A stretch of 64,000 nt of DNA from Polytrichum commune (Eukaryota; Streptophyta; Polytrichopsida; Polytrichales; Polytrichaceae): NCBI GenBank assembly GCA_950295325.1, contig OX485809.1:40455081-40519080 (forward strand). Direction: 5' to 3'. This document shows, piece by piece, positions 13,327 to 25,524 of this stretch. Below the pieces are notes generated by a model. That model worked only from the letters and a program-made list of their open reading frames with translations. It was not told the origin of the DNA and did no database searches. The position numbers and the translations under genes were made by a program. Numbering within the stretch: the first letter of the stretch is position 1; every line of letters starts with the position of its first letter.

Positions 13327-15314
13327 TCATTGCACAAAGGGCATAAGGTATGTATACCATAGCACAAGGGTGAAGGCGTGGCCGGATCATATAAGGGGTC
13401 AAACTGGGGGGGTTATATGAGTGAATTCCTTCACAAAAACAAGCTTGAAAACCCCCCCATTCCCACATGCCAAGTGGCGGCTCGAGAATGGCCAATGACA
13501 ACATGGCAAACATGTGTCGGGTAGTATGGTTTGTTCTAACAATATATTCATGACGAGGCAGTGTGTCATCATCCAACGAACCTCCTAGGAGACTTTCAAG
13601 TAGACCATCTATGGAATCAACATACGTGTTTGGTTGATCGTGTGTAAGGTAGAACAAGAGTTGTACATGTTTATGTGCATCTTGTGTACCTTCAAGTGCT
13701 CATTTGTAAGGTGTCCGTATGTTTCTCGAGAGGGGAAGAGAAGGGCCCCATACCATCAAACCTTAGAAGGTTTTTTTGTTTGGAATTAGTGGAGTCAAAA
13801 TGGAAGTCCCACATAAAAAGTTTCTATTGTCCTAGACAAAGCGATGGAAAAAAGAAGAAGCTTACAACGCATTACAAAACGCTCTTAGTGGATGCCAAAA
13901 ACTACATGTTGACTTCAATGTTGAAGATCAATATGTCAATGTAAGCTCTTAGGAGGTCTTATTGTTCTCAACGGCACATGGCACGTCACTATCATAGTAT
14001 CTTTGTCCTTGTGTTTGAATGATTGATTGTTTAATGTGTTAAAATGGGTTTGGCAAGGAGTTTGTTTGATCCTTCTATTTTGATAAGTTATTGTCAATAA
14101 CAAACCATGATGACCAACTGTATTGAAGGCATCATAACATTTGATGGCCTTGTAATAGTCTATATGAGCTCCCTACTATTGAGTATTAGGTGAAGTTTTT
14201 TTTAGGTTTTTCCAAATAGAGTTTACAACAAAGAAACTAGGAGATTGGGAGAATTTGGGAGACTTGGAGGACCCCTTTGGATTTTGGGCATTGACATAAT
14301 TCATCTTTATACATGCAAGAATATTTTCATTTTCTTTGTCACCTATATCCACATATCTTATCTAGATACTCTTTGCTCCTCTCACCAATTGTGTGTTCCC
14401 CAAACTCAAGCAAACTTGAGAATGGAATTCAAAAGTTTCTCAAAGTCTTGTAGACTCAAAATAGAAGCAAAATAGACTCCAATTATGTTTAGTCAGCGAC
14501 ATGGATTTAAAAAATGGAAATATGGGAAATGATTCCAAAAGTGGGATTATAGTCCCCTCATCTGGTGATTGTACTATAAACTTTTAGGCAACTTATTGCC
14601 AAGAAAGCGCAAAAATACAATCATATGTCCCAACAATCACAAGACATAAGTTGTGTGTATTTGAATATGATAGTTCATTAATATGAGCCCAAATCCCTAA
14701 ATATGTTAACTCACTTGTATGTTTGTTATGATTGGAGAATGCAATTAATATATGAAATAAACTAAGGTGGAGCTATTTTAAATCTAGTATTGACTTTGGG
14801 GTTGATCATGGTCTAACACACATGAAGAGTTGATTTCGGTGCATCAGATGAAAACATTAACACATTTGGGCATCTTGTCAAGTATTTAGTTTGTGACAAA
14901 CACGCCTACATTGCACATTGCACAGTATGTGAGAAATGAAGGCATGACTCAGTAGAGTGTTCTTCTTTTGCTTTCTTGTCAATGATATTGCTAAAAAAAA
15001 ATTCAAACAATTTAAGTAATAAGATGGTTCTTTGTCTAGTGCAAGATAATAATATATGCATGTTTGCAAAATTTAAAATTATCTAAGCTAGGACACTCGG
15101 TTGTTAACTTTGCAAACTCGCCAACTTGCGGCCATGTAGGACCCTCCACATTCTTGCTTCTTCACATCCCACATGAACTACTTGTAGGGTTTTGTTTTCC
15201 TTCTCTTCTTCATCGTATTGACATGCGCGAGCTTTGCTCCACTTCTTCATCATTTTCCTTTGTTCTAAAATCTTCGTGTTCTTCTTGTTTTTTGCTCCCC
15301 AAAACCAATTAAAG
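13327..15314. other. Intergenic, no gene recognised
   Basis: A+T-rich DNA with several short open frames (for example 13675-13944 and 14245-14475) that have no recognisable domain or splice context. Nothing else stands out. Confidence 0.5.
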
Positions 15315-18190
15315 AAGCCTTACAACAAGCTAAAATCTTCTTCCCAACCCTCAACACAACCGATAGCCACAGTCCACCACAAGAACAAACGCATATTCTA
15401 AACACATCAGAAAACAAATACATCTCATCACTAACACCAAAAATTACATCTTGCAAATATAAATGGGGAGCCCAAGCCATCAAGAAATCCTACCTATGCC
15501 AATGGAACACAACTCCAATCATCACCAAATGGGTAGGAGAATCCAAACTTCTCCACACAAACAACATCACCTTAGACCACAACCTATTCCTACTTCATAA
15601 ATTTACACAAGAAACATACAATTAAAAAAGCACACTAGCCACCTTTGATTTATGTATCAATTTCTTCCAACCTAAAGATCAAGATTCGTCAAACCCCCTA
15701 TAGAAGCCCCACACTTAACCCTAAACATTAAAGAATCCAACATGGATAAAGACATCCATGTATCTCAACCAACTATCCAAATCCAAAGACCCGATGCACA
15801 CAAATTTAACCACATAGGAACATACATCGTATCCATCCCACTCACAAAAATCCTGTGGATGTGGGAGAGAATCAAACAAAACACGTCATATGGCCAATTT
15901 TCTCCAGCCACCCCCAATGACTTTGCCACCAAAATATATTGGCTGACTCAAAGATTCGTCATAACTTTACCAAAGAAGAAACCAAAAAAATTACAACCTC
16001 AACAACAACAACCAAACACTCCACCCATCTACATTAATCATACCAATAGAGACCTACCAGATCGTACAATTGTACTACTCCTCACCACTCACATGCCCAA
16101 CATAACTTACACAATCACAACATAATCTTAAATTCATTTGAATTAGCAAAATCCTCTGAATGGATGGATGTCATAATAGCCCACCCACGAGAATAGAAAT
16201 CCACCACAGAAGCTATCCATTGGGCAAGAATGGCCACCAAAGAAAACCCCTCCACCACAACCATAATCATATGCAACCACCATGCCCATAAAATCTCATA
16301 AATACACAAAGATATGCACCCAATCCTCAGCATCCCCTTAAACACCTTAGAATATAACCCCAAACCCGAATGGCTCCAGCACGAAAACCAATTCAACATC
16401 AATAATATGCATTCACAATGAAAGACCCCCCCACCCCCCCCCCCCCCCCCCGGGTCCCAAGAAAACCAACAACTAATTCAAAACCTCACAACCAACATTT
16501 TGGAACTTTACAACACATATGTGGAAACCAACCCACACAATCCACAACCATAGAATACAAAGTCAAATTTACAAGACTGTGGTGAGCAACCTCCAAAACC
16601 ATCCCATCAACCTTACATAGCTATACAACCCCCCTCCCTAACATGTTCTACCACATAGATACCCCCAAATACAACCCACAACAATGCATATAATAGATGG
16701 TTCCTTCATACCGCCATACAACACATAGCATAGGAAATATTGTTGGCTTAGGAGTATATAGTCCAAATAATGACCTCCGTATTGCAAAAGCACTCCATGG
16801 ACTACCAAACATACCTACGTGCATAACTCTACGCCCTATTTATTGGCCTCACCGCCACAAAAGGATACACTAACATCCTCAATAACATATATCTCATCAA
16901 CAAATACATTCGCCACCTCTCATCCAGCACAACCACCCCGACAAAATACTTATCTCAACTATATTCCACCAAATTCTATGGTACAAACACAACATAACAA
17001 TACAAATAGTTAGAGCACACCTCGCAATCTCGGGCAACAAAATCACATACCAACTAGCAAATGAAGGAACCACCCGCAACACCCCACACCCCACACCCCA
17101 CAAACACATCACATACACCATACCTTATTGGCTCAATGGAATCCCAACAAGTGTATATCACGGAGAAATCCGCAACCTCCAGACATACATAAACAAATAT
17201 CACCTGCGAACAAGAACTTTGAATCGCAAAATCCATGTTTGCATACATTGACAAATGGGTGTTTAATGAGCAAAATTGATAAAATAAAAAACTCTCAAAC
17301 CACTTTTGGAAAGCCTCATGCATATTTGATACACAAATTACACAAACCTTAAAATTCCGATAAATCCAATACATGGGAAACCACCGAAAGAACATCTTAT
17401 GGCCACTAACATATCCCAACCCCAGTTGCACACTTTGCCCAAACCACAAAATCGACACGTGGCCACACCTACTCTCCACTTGCACCCAGCCACACATAAA
17501 AAGCCTTCACATGGCCCAACAAAGAAGAAATACTAATCCTGATGGGATCCATAGCCCAACACAACAAAGTAGTACACCAAATAGCCCACACATTTCAATC
17601 CAACAAACATACAAGGTGCTATACCCTAATAAATGTCGGTAACCAACACAACCAACCAACCTTGAGACATCACAATCCCATAATGGTTAATACAATGCAC
17701 ATGCCTCCCCAACACATGCATGGGCCGGCTAAGACACGACATATTATTTCTACTATGAACCCCCATAGATAGCTATACACCCATCCCTCCAACCCCATCA
17801 AACACCATACAATTCATAGAATTCACCTACTATCATGATACATTCTCAAATATTGCCATAAGAGAAAAGCCAAACAAATATGAACCCCTTACTCATATGT
17901 TATAAACAGTGGGAATGGAATGTTAATGTTACCCTTATTACCATCACAACAAGGGTACAAGGAGCCGTGCACAAACAATCACTCAAAGCATTAGAAAAAC
18001 TCCAAATACCTCTTTGAGAAGTCAAAAAACTCATGAAACATGTACATCAAATAGCCATAAAATATCTTACATATCTTGCCTTAGATAAAAGAAAGCTTGT
18101 CAACAACCAAGCCCTTGTTGAACCCAAACACCCACACCTAATTCGCCAAAAACTCATAAACAACACCCCCCCCCCCTAACTCTATTAATT
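15315..18190 (+). pseudogene. Degenerate non-LTR retrotransposon (LINE), C-terminal half of ORF2
   Basis: Read across frames on the plus strand, this stretch gives successive pieces of a LINE polyprotein. An RNase H-like part around 16820-16950 includes YALFIGLTATKGYTN and LINKYIRHLS. Then come remnants of the spacer. A gag-like zinc knuckle near 17400-17500 reads NPSCTLCPNHKIDTWPHLL with STC. A C-terminal tail near 17790-18130 reads IEFTYYHD and then KYLTYLALDKRKL. Many stops and shifts break the frame, so it is dead. The plus strand is strikingly rich in A and C, partly family codon use and possibly partly decay. C runs lie at 16434-16451 and near 18168. No 5' end or poly(A)-flanked target duplication was found. 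Confidence 0.65.
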
Positions 18191-18744
18191 AAAAGTGCTC
18201 ATCTCCTGGAAGGTAGGAAATATGCTACCCTATGACCTAGTAAAACAAGATCAAGGTAAGAAAGAACGGGTTCCCATTCACGTCAGTGCAAATAAAAAGT
18301 ACTGATTTTATTTATATTTTATTTATTTCTTATACATCAAATATATTCCTAAAACCAATATGTATTTGATGATAATGTATTTCTCCATAGTTCTCCCCTC
18401 TATCATCATCTCCTCAAGGTTTTGCACCCAAAAGGAACGCCCTACAGTAAAGTTGTAGAATAGGAAACCTTGGTATGTGGGCTCCATATCTCAACACATA
18501 CTTGAGAAAGCCTTGTCAGTATGTGTGCATTGAGGATTCGTACAAATTGTCACTGTTGTATTGAATATAACACACTCTTGTCCATTAAGGTACAAAAAAA
18601 GGTCTTATGTCATGTCATAGCATGCAATCCGCATCATATTTAAAGTGATTTGGTATCAATGTATGAGGTTATCTTGGTACATGCAATGAATGTTATTAAT
18701 AAAGTTCATCTAAATTTTTTTAATGTACAATTCTTCAATGAACA
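18191..18744. other. Intergenic, no gene recognised
   Basis: A+T-rich sequence between the LINE remnant and a SINE-like repeat; no frame or motif of note. Confidence 0.5.
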
Positions 18745-18960
18745 GGGAGAACCGACCACTAGTTACAGATGAACCGGTAGAGTTTGAGGAATGATCGGTC
18801 AAAGTTCAAGACTTCAGGAAAATTACCGATTGTTTTGAAGGAATTTATGGAATATACCCCAATTTGTAAAGAGAAACCGAAAGATATCAACATGTAAAAA
18901 GTTGGACTTGGAAACACTAGGATTTCAACCGATTATGCCCGAACATCTTCCCAGACACTG
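18745..18960 (+). repeat. SINE-like dispersed repeat, copy 2
   Basis: Starts AGGGAGAACCGACCACTAG and carries AGTTCAAGACTT (match to the Pol III B-box pattern GWTCRANNC). It shares the 3' block CTTCCCA..CACTG with the 25201 copy. With that copy it defines the longest form, about 216 bp. Confidence 0.65.
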
Positions 18961-19341
18961 CAATGCTAACATACATGTCTGCACACTAGTATCACTTCAA
19001 ATAAAATGTTGATTCCAAGTGCCAAATTTACATTGTTTGGTCATGTCAGTGACCTGCAAAATCCTCTAATGTCTACCTAGAATCCAAGTGAACTAAAATT
19101 GTATCTGCATAGCCTACACACAAAACCATGGTGCGAATCATGAAGAAACATGTTTGAGCAAGAAGAAATGCATCAAAAAATGGTTCTTGTCGACTCAGTT
19201 ACATGTACAGCGTCAGAATTCTAGTCGTATCTTGACCATTGGTTATTGAAACAGTAGCATCCATTGTGGGGATGGTTCTCATTATCATCCTGCTAGAATA
19301 TACAATATATATTTGCGAGAACACAGTGCTACATTACAATT
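18961..19341. other. Intergenic, no gene recognised
   Basis: 381 bp between a SINE-like repeat and the RING-tail tandem array; nothing recognisable. Confidence 0.45.
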
Positions 19342-20160
19342 CAAAAAGATTCCGGTGAAAAATTCGATGTAGTGGTTGCTACCTCGAACAGATTGTCTGT
19401 ACTCACGTCATCTCTGGCGCATGCCGGTGTCTTTCATGATATTTCTCTGTTTTCAAGATCATTCTAAAGAACTCCTGCACATCGGATATGTCGTGGTACC
19501 CTCATCCACGACCACCACCACAAACTCGGGCCGGTGGAAGGCGTCCAAAAAGATTCCGGTGGAAATTCGATGTAGTCGCTACGTCAAACATTTTTGACCC
19601 ACAGAGCGAAACAAACATGCCCCAGACGTGATATGAACGTCATCTCTGGCACATGCCGGTGTTTAACATATTAACCCTCTGGTTTGAGATCATTCTAAGG
19701 AACTCCTGTACATCGGATATTTCGTGTTACCCGTCATTCACCACCATGGCAAACTGCGGCCGGGTGGGAGGCGTCCAAATGATTCCGGTAGAAAAATTGG
19801 ATGTAGTCGCTACCTCAAACATTTTTGAGGCACAGACCAAAACAAACGTGCCCCAAACGTGATATGAACGTCACCTCTGACACATGCCGGTGTCTTCCGT
19901 ATTAAACCTCTGGTTTGAGATCATTCTAAGGAACTCCTGCACATCGGCCATGTCGTGTTACGCCTCATCCACCACAGGTAGGTAACAAACTCCGGCTAGG
20001 TGGGAGGCGTCCAAAAAGATTCCGGTGGAAAATTTGATGTAGTCGCTACCTCGAACATTTATGCTGCACAGAACGAAACGAACGTGCCCCAAACGTGATA
20101 TGAACGTCATCTCTGGCACATGCCGGTGTCTTTCATAATAAACATCTGGTTTGAGATCAT
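19342..20160 (-). repeat. Tandem array of decayed RING-gene 3' ends (about 205-235 bp units)
   Basis: Units begin near 19342, 19546, 19776 and 20011, each opening AAGATTCCGGTGGAAA or a variant (plus strand). On the minus strand each unit contains a relic of the neighbouring RING gene's last exon part: GCCTTCCACCGG (AFHR), a diverged stretch, then CCGATGTGCAGG-type sequence (PMCR), SSLE and the stop, followed by the same 3' flank. The second RING cysteine pair and most spacing are lost, so the units cannot encode a RING. The array abuts the intact gene and shares its stop region, so it looks like serial duplication of the 3' end. Confidence 0.7.
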
Positions 20161-21287
20161 TCTAAGGAATTCCTGCACATCGGACAGGTCATGTTACCCC
20201 GTAACCTCCATGCCATAACGCACTCACGGTGGAAAGCATGTTGGCATTTGAGAGTGCATTGCGAGGAAGAGGCTTTGAAATCCTCATGACAAATCGGACA
20301 CTCCCCATTGCCATGAAAAGCCTTCATGTTGCTTCTGCTTGGTAGCTTCTTGGTTGTGATGATCAAACTACTCCACTCTGCAGTGGCCCGATCTGCACCT
20401 TCATCGAACCTTTCATAGTTTCTCCCAGCCACCATCCACTGACTGGCCACATCAACGCTGCCAATGCCTGTCTTCCGCCCCTCAAACATCCACAAACACT
20501 TCCTGAACCCACAGGTCACAGCTCGGATGGCAACTTTACAGAGCGGACAATGGATTTCATCCTGCTCCAAATTAAATGCTGTGAACTGCAGGTTGCAAAT
20601 CACCAGTTCACGGTATGCTTCGCATCCTTCGTTCCAGCACTCTCCTTCCAGGCTCAGGCCTTCTTCGGAGACTCTCCACGCAGGTGCATCTTTCGCATTC
20701 AGATGAATTTTGCGCAAGAGTGAGGTGTTCTCCATATCCACAAACCCTACCGGATGTGGAAAATCGGGAGCTCCGCACGAAATACCACCACCTCGCAGCC
20801 TCCCAACGAGGTACACCGTGCATCCCGGTTGTAGTGCGCACTGCCGCAATGTGGAGAAATCCTTGTCTAACTGCTTCCCGGAGTATGTTAAGACGATCTG
20901 GTCAAGAGAAATGCCCTCGTAGCCCTGGATCGCTTCTTTGAGCTCCAGTACAGTGCTGTCCAGGCTGTGAAGCATCACCTGGAATGTCTTCCGGTTTAAG
21001 TTTAAGACGTTCACGCTCACCCCACCCTGTATTGCGCGAGGACGAACTCGGGTGTGGATTGCGAAGCGGGGAGGTCCAATTAGGAGGTCAGGAAGGAGTT
21101 TCTCCAGTTGGCGAGCGTCGTCCAAGGGGACACCCCGATACAGCAAGGCTATGACGGAGAGATTTTGCTGAATACTTATGGATTTCTTGAGGTCGCCTAC
21201 TGTGACACAGTCTTCAATCTTCACCTCCAAAGTGCTATGATACCTTCTTCTTTGAAGGTTGGTGAGTTGCAGAGGCGGTCGAGGCAT
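20157..21287 (-). CDS. Two-ubiquitin-like-domain RING-H2 E3 ubiquitin ligase (intronless)
   Basis: A single 376-aa exon starts at ATG 21287. Residues ~15-82 and ~88-167 are two ubiquitin-like folds; the second ends GRLRGG, as mature ubiquitin does, and the chain then runs on into further sequence. Residues ~168-312 form a cysteine-rich module with C-x4-C (217/222), CPLC (247-250) and TCGFRKC (259-264), probably zinc-binding. A YERFD..AEW stretch follows. The C-terminal RING-H2 has C330, C333, C348, H350, H353, C356, C368 and C371, all eight ligands in C3H2C3 order. The expected role is E2-dependent ubiquitin transfer, with the ubiquitin-like domains as docking or regulatory parts. No neighbour suggests a pathway. 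The stop lies inside the tandem array that follows. Substrate unknown. Confidence 0.85.
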   Translation of the reverse strand: MPRPPLQLTNLQRRRYHSTLEVKIEDCVTVGDLKKSISIQQNLSVIALLYRGVPLDDARQLEKLLPDLLIGPPRFAIHTRVRPRAIQGGVSVNVLNLNRKTFQVMLHSLDSTVLELKEAIQGYEGISLDQIVLTYSGKQLDKDFSTLRQCALQPGCTVYLVGRLRGGGISCGAPDFPHPVGFVDMENTSLLRKIHLNAKDAPAWRVSEEGLSLEGECWNEGCEAYRELVICNLQFTAFNLEQDEIHCPLCKVAIRAVTCGFRKCLWMFEGRKTGIGSVDVASQWMVAGRNYERFDEGADRATAEWSSLIITTKKLPSRSNMKAFHGNGECPICHEDFKASSSQCTLKCQHAFHRECVMAWRLRGNMTCPMCRNSLE

Positions 21288-23159
21288 CTTCAGGGGGATT
21301 AATTTACTCTTTTCTTTTCTGCACGATCACAAAAAGAACATCACTCATAACCTTCACTCTGACTCCGACTTGACTACTTTGCAACAAATATCTTGATTGC
21401 TGATAACAGCAGAGCGTGCAAGATTCTCTTTAGAGCAATTGACATTTGCAAAATTGCACCCTATACTCCGACAATGCGGAGTTTATCGTGAGTATAGTTG
21501 ACATTGACATCACCGCTCTGTAACTAAGTTAATGTAGAAGCTCCAGTGGAGCAAAGCAGCAACAGACGTAGGAGCTATAATGGAGATTCCACCCACATGC
21601 TTCAGGAACAAACTACCCGTGAAAAACACAGATGCATGTAGCTTACGAAGAGCACACCTGATTTTGGACTTAGAAGGTAGCGGTTTACGCTGGACACAGC
21701 TTCTAGTTTGAAAAAGCTTCATCTTTTTCCAAGATTGTTGCTGGGAGGAGTTTAAGCTTGTAGAATTTCACCAAGCTCGATCAATCACCGGCGACCTGCA
21801 GACCTATAATTACGTACCTTGAAACAGGTGGTAAGTAACACTCGTGCGGTCGAGACACATGACGCAGTCACAAAACTGACAAAGAATGCTTCTCAAGCCG
21901 CCTCTGCGAATGCAAATCTGCTCCAAGTCGTCTACAAATGCAGACAAGCGGTCAATGAAGATTTATGATTAGCACATCGACATGCGATTAACTTTGCAGT
22001 ATCACATTAATGAGGCTAAGATGCACGCCTGACTCTTGAGGTGATTGCAATCCTGCCATCAGCCCAGACACTAAAGTCTGAAATGATTTTGCAGCAAGTC
22101 GACATTGTACTGAATTGTAAGTCGACATTGAGGTTTCCAATCTTGTCGCATGAATTCTCAGTTGCAAGTGTCTAACTTGGTGAACCTGGCCATAATATCA
22201 CTACACCAAATTACCCTATCCCCTAGCTTGTTGCTCGCTCCGCCCCCAATCGACAACTTCCCAGACACAAATATGTACGTCTCACCATCTTTCTGGAATC
22301 CGTGTGCCTTGATGCGTACCACGTTTGAATTTCGGCTCCAACATTACTTCCTTTATGAGACAGTATTTGGAAAATGGCGGCGTCTCATGAATCCACGCTA
22401 TTGGAAGCACCTATGACACCTAGCTACAATGTAGATTGTTTGTTGGTATAATGATGAAGAGGAGGCGGAAGTGGAGATGGAGGCTTGCTAATAAGATTAC
22501 CTTATCCTACATACCTAAGGTAGATGGGTCTTAAATGGTTACTGAAACACATAGAATTTTATAGGGAATATCGCACAACCTCATAAATCTGGTAATCTAT
22601 CAAGATGAACACGTAGCCGCACTGCACCGCACCTGCCACACCGCACTCGATACACCACACTGGCTGCACCGCACCGACCATAAGAAATCTTGAAGCCCTC
22701 GACTCCCACAGAAGTGAAGTGACCATCAACTGAGACTCGGCTCCATCTCATGAAACAGTCAAGCTCACAGGTAAGACCAAAAGAAATGAAAAAGCTCCCT
22801 GCACAGAACAATGAGACTCACGAGCTTCATCCTCACACCACGCCTTTGCAAGCAAGTCACAACTTTATTCTCTAAAAGACAATATATGATCCCCAAGCTT
22901 CAAGTTTATTTCCTATCATATCAAAGACCTGAGTTGTCGGAGGGAAAGAACGAGTGAAAAAAAGATGGTAGAGACAATGCGGGGCATGCATGCCATTAAT
23001 AGAGTCCGGAGCCGCTTCTTGGCATCAACCAACTAGTGGGCATATGTAGTGACAATTGTTACTCCAAGCAAAGTAACAATCCACAAGATTGGCCGGATGG
23101 GTGTACTACTCTAGTGCCTCCAAGCAATGATCTTCTAATTCCCATAATGTAGGAGACCA
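21288..23159. other. Intergenic upstream of the RING gene, no gene recognised
   Basis: Presumed promoter and 5' UTR of the minus-strand RING gene just above 21287. Further up, 22441-22540 matches part of a dispersed repeat whose fuller copy is at 37430-37900. No convincing coding frame. Confidence 0.5.
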
Positions 23160-23690
23160 ATGTAGGGTCTGATATAGAGGATTAATGCCGAACACTGCTG
23201 CATAAGACGCATGACACTATTATATGACACGCATGATATTATTACATGAGACGCATGACATTATTGCATGACACGCAAGACATTATTGTATAACACGCAG
23301 GACACTACTGCATAACATGCAGCACAAGATCATAGAGCACGAATGCAGAATATTGATATAGAAGGCTAATGCAAAACAGTAGCGCAAGTCTAACACGAAA
23401 CCTAATGCAGAGGAATAATACCGAACATAGTGCATGAGAGTAATGTAGAAGTTGATGCAGGAAACTAATGCAGTGTCTGATATAGAATCTACTGCAGGGG
23501 ACTAATATGAAGGGTTAATGCAGCGGACTGATGTAGAACGTAATACAAAAGTTTAATATAAGAGATTAATGCAGGAACTAATGCAGAACGTAATGCAGGA
23601 GACTAAGATAGAAGATTATTGCAGAGGTCTGATCTAACAATAATGTAAAGGCTAACACATAAACTAGTGTATAGACTAAGGCAAGAACTA
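23160..23690. repeat. Degenerate minisatellite
   Basis: The first part repeats a roughly 25-bp unit like GACACGCATGACATTATTGC five or six times. The second part, to about 23690, consists of loosely repeated 11-13-bp words around CTAATGCAGAA and AACGTAATGCAG. No protein or RNA function is apparent. Confidence 0.6.
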
Positions 23691-24259
23691 CTGGAAGGAA
23701 AGATTAAGTAACATCCAATAATTTAGGAGATCAAACTAATGCAATTAGACAATAACACATCTCTTCAATAGGGTTCAAAACGATGTTATTCAGCATTCAT
23801 AAGGTTCAAAAACCATGTTATTCAACATTCACAGGTTCAAAAACTATTTTTTCCATCAATCATATTTCTATATTTCAACAACTAATTGCATCTACCTACA
23901 TGAAGAGGGGCAAAGAGAAGAGTCGTGCTAACCACAAGAATGAGAGAGAGGTCTAGTCCTAACCACTAGAATGAGAGAGTGAGAATGAGCCCTTGCACTC
24001 CCTTTGGAGGACTATTCCTTCCAACCACCAAGTCTTCTTAGCCGTAGATCAAGTCATACCTACATCTAACGGTTGGCCTTCACAGCCACCACTACCTTAG
24101 CCGCCATTATCTAAACCCCTAGATCCAACGGTCTTGGTTTTCCAACCGTTGATCCAACGGCCTTCATCCGTTCAACATCTCATCGGTTGACATCATCCTC
24201 CGTTCGTTGTTGTCCTACATTTACGCCTTCATCCGCTCGACTTCTCATCTGTTTAATAT

Positions 24260-24510
24260 ATTTCTTTGTTCGTTGTTGTCCTACGTCCAACGTCGTCCTG
24301 CGCTGTCATTAATTCATTCGACGTCGTCTTACGCTATCATTCATCCCTTCCGGGTCGTCTTACGTTGTCTTTCATTCATTTGACGTCGTCCTACACTGTC
24401 ATTCATCCCTTCGACGTTGTCTTTCGCTGTCTTTCATCCATTCGGCGTCGTCTTACACTGTCATTCATCCCTTCAACGTGGTCTTTCGTTGTCCTTCATT
24501 CATTGTCTAA
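24260..24510. repeat. Minisatellite of about 36 bp
   Basis: Imperfect head-to-tail repeats alternate CATTCATTCGACGTCGTC with TACGCTGTCATTCATCCC, about six units. One plus-strand frame stays open through it but the translation is just the repeat. Confidence 0.65.
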
Positions 24511-24754
24511 ATTTCTTCATACTAACTAATTAATCTAAATCTAATTTCTATTTATTGACTTCCTTTCTACTTAGGCCACAAATGTTAATCCAACCGCGAG
24601 CGGTTTGATTACTTCACGTGGGTAAATAATAACATGTTTCTAAAAGATAAAAACTACTTGAGAAGGTTCTACGCACAACCGCGTAGTAACACCTTCTCTA
24701 TATCCGCCTATAGATTATTCATGTTTTATCACTAGCTCAATTTGGGATAGCACC

Positions 24755-24840
24755 AGTCAATGTAACCAACCGGATTCAAACCCAGGTTGGTCCAGACCTA
24801 ATACCAGTCTCTTAGACAATTCGCATCCACAGGCGGATGT
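24755..24840 (-). repeat. tRNA-like SINE head (possible)
   Basis: On the minus strand, GTCTAAGAGACTGG is followed some 30 nt on by GGGTTTGAATCC, one base off a perfect Pol III B box. The layout recalls a tRNA-Leu arm. It does not fold as a complete tRNA and has no clear tail, so it is best taken as a SINE fragment. Confidence 0.35.
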
Positions 24841-25200
24841 CTCAAAAACTAACAATCACCTATATATTGACTAATTCTAACCACTAACTTCTTCTTTTTT
24901 GTAGATTGTGGGCCTTAATTCAACCCGTGAGCGGTTTGAGTGGCTCACATCATAACTTGCTCACATTCTTGGTAATAAGGAGGTAGGGGTGAGAAGTCGT
25001 GGTTTCCCCCTTAAAGAAGAGGTAATCTTGGAGTGAGAGGGGGGGAAGAAGGGAAAAGTAAAAGAAACTAACAAGCATAAAAGTAAAAAGAAAGTGGTAA
25101 AAAACTAGGGATATCATTATGTTTTTTTATTAGCCCACTTCTCGCAAGATACGAACCACATGATTAGAACAAGATCGTTAGCAAATTGAAATCAATGGAT

Positions 25201-25417
25201 GGGGAGAACCGACCGCTAGTTACAGATGAACCGGTTGAGTTTGAAGAATACCTGGTTGAAGATCAAGACTTTGGAAAATTATCGATCATTTTAGAAGAAT
25301 CTATGGAATAAATCTAAAATTAATTAAGAAAAACCGGAAGATCACAATATGTAACCGGATGGAATTGGAAACAATAGGATTTAGACCGGTTACACCCAAA
25401 AGTCTTCCCATGCACTG
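25201..25417 (+). repeat. SINE-like dispersed repeat, copy 3, with an in-window empty site
   Basis: Starts GGGGAGAACCGACCGCTAG and carries AGATCAAGACTT (B-box pattern). It splits another repeat: flanks 25132-25200 and 25430-25500 continue uninterrupted at 37560-37715, where GCAAAATCCAAATCAAG runs straight into GCCATAGTCG. That shows the roughly 220-bp unit was inserted as a discrete element. Confidence 0.75.
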
Positions 25418-25524
25418 ATCCACGTCCATGCCATAGTCACTTTCCTTTAAAAAAAAATGGATCTCGTATAAATATCTTATTATTATCAAGTGAAGATTCT
25501 CATGTAGGTTGTTTGTTGGTTTAA

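Noticed and set aside
15742-16125. 127-aa frame as an independent gene
   Set aside because: Part of the broken LINE; other pieces of the polyprotein continue in other frames.
24266-24529. 87-aa frame with Val/Leu/Ser repeats
   Set aside because: Translation simply follows the 36-bp minisatellite.
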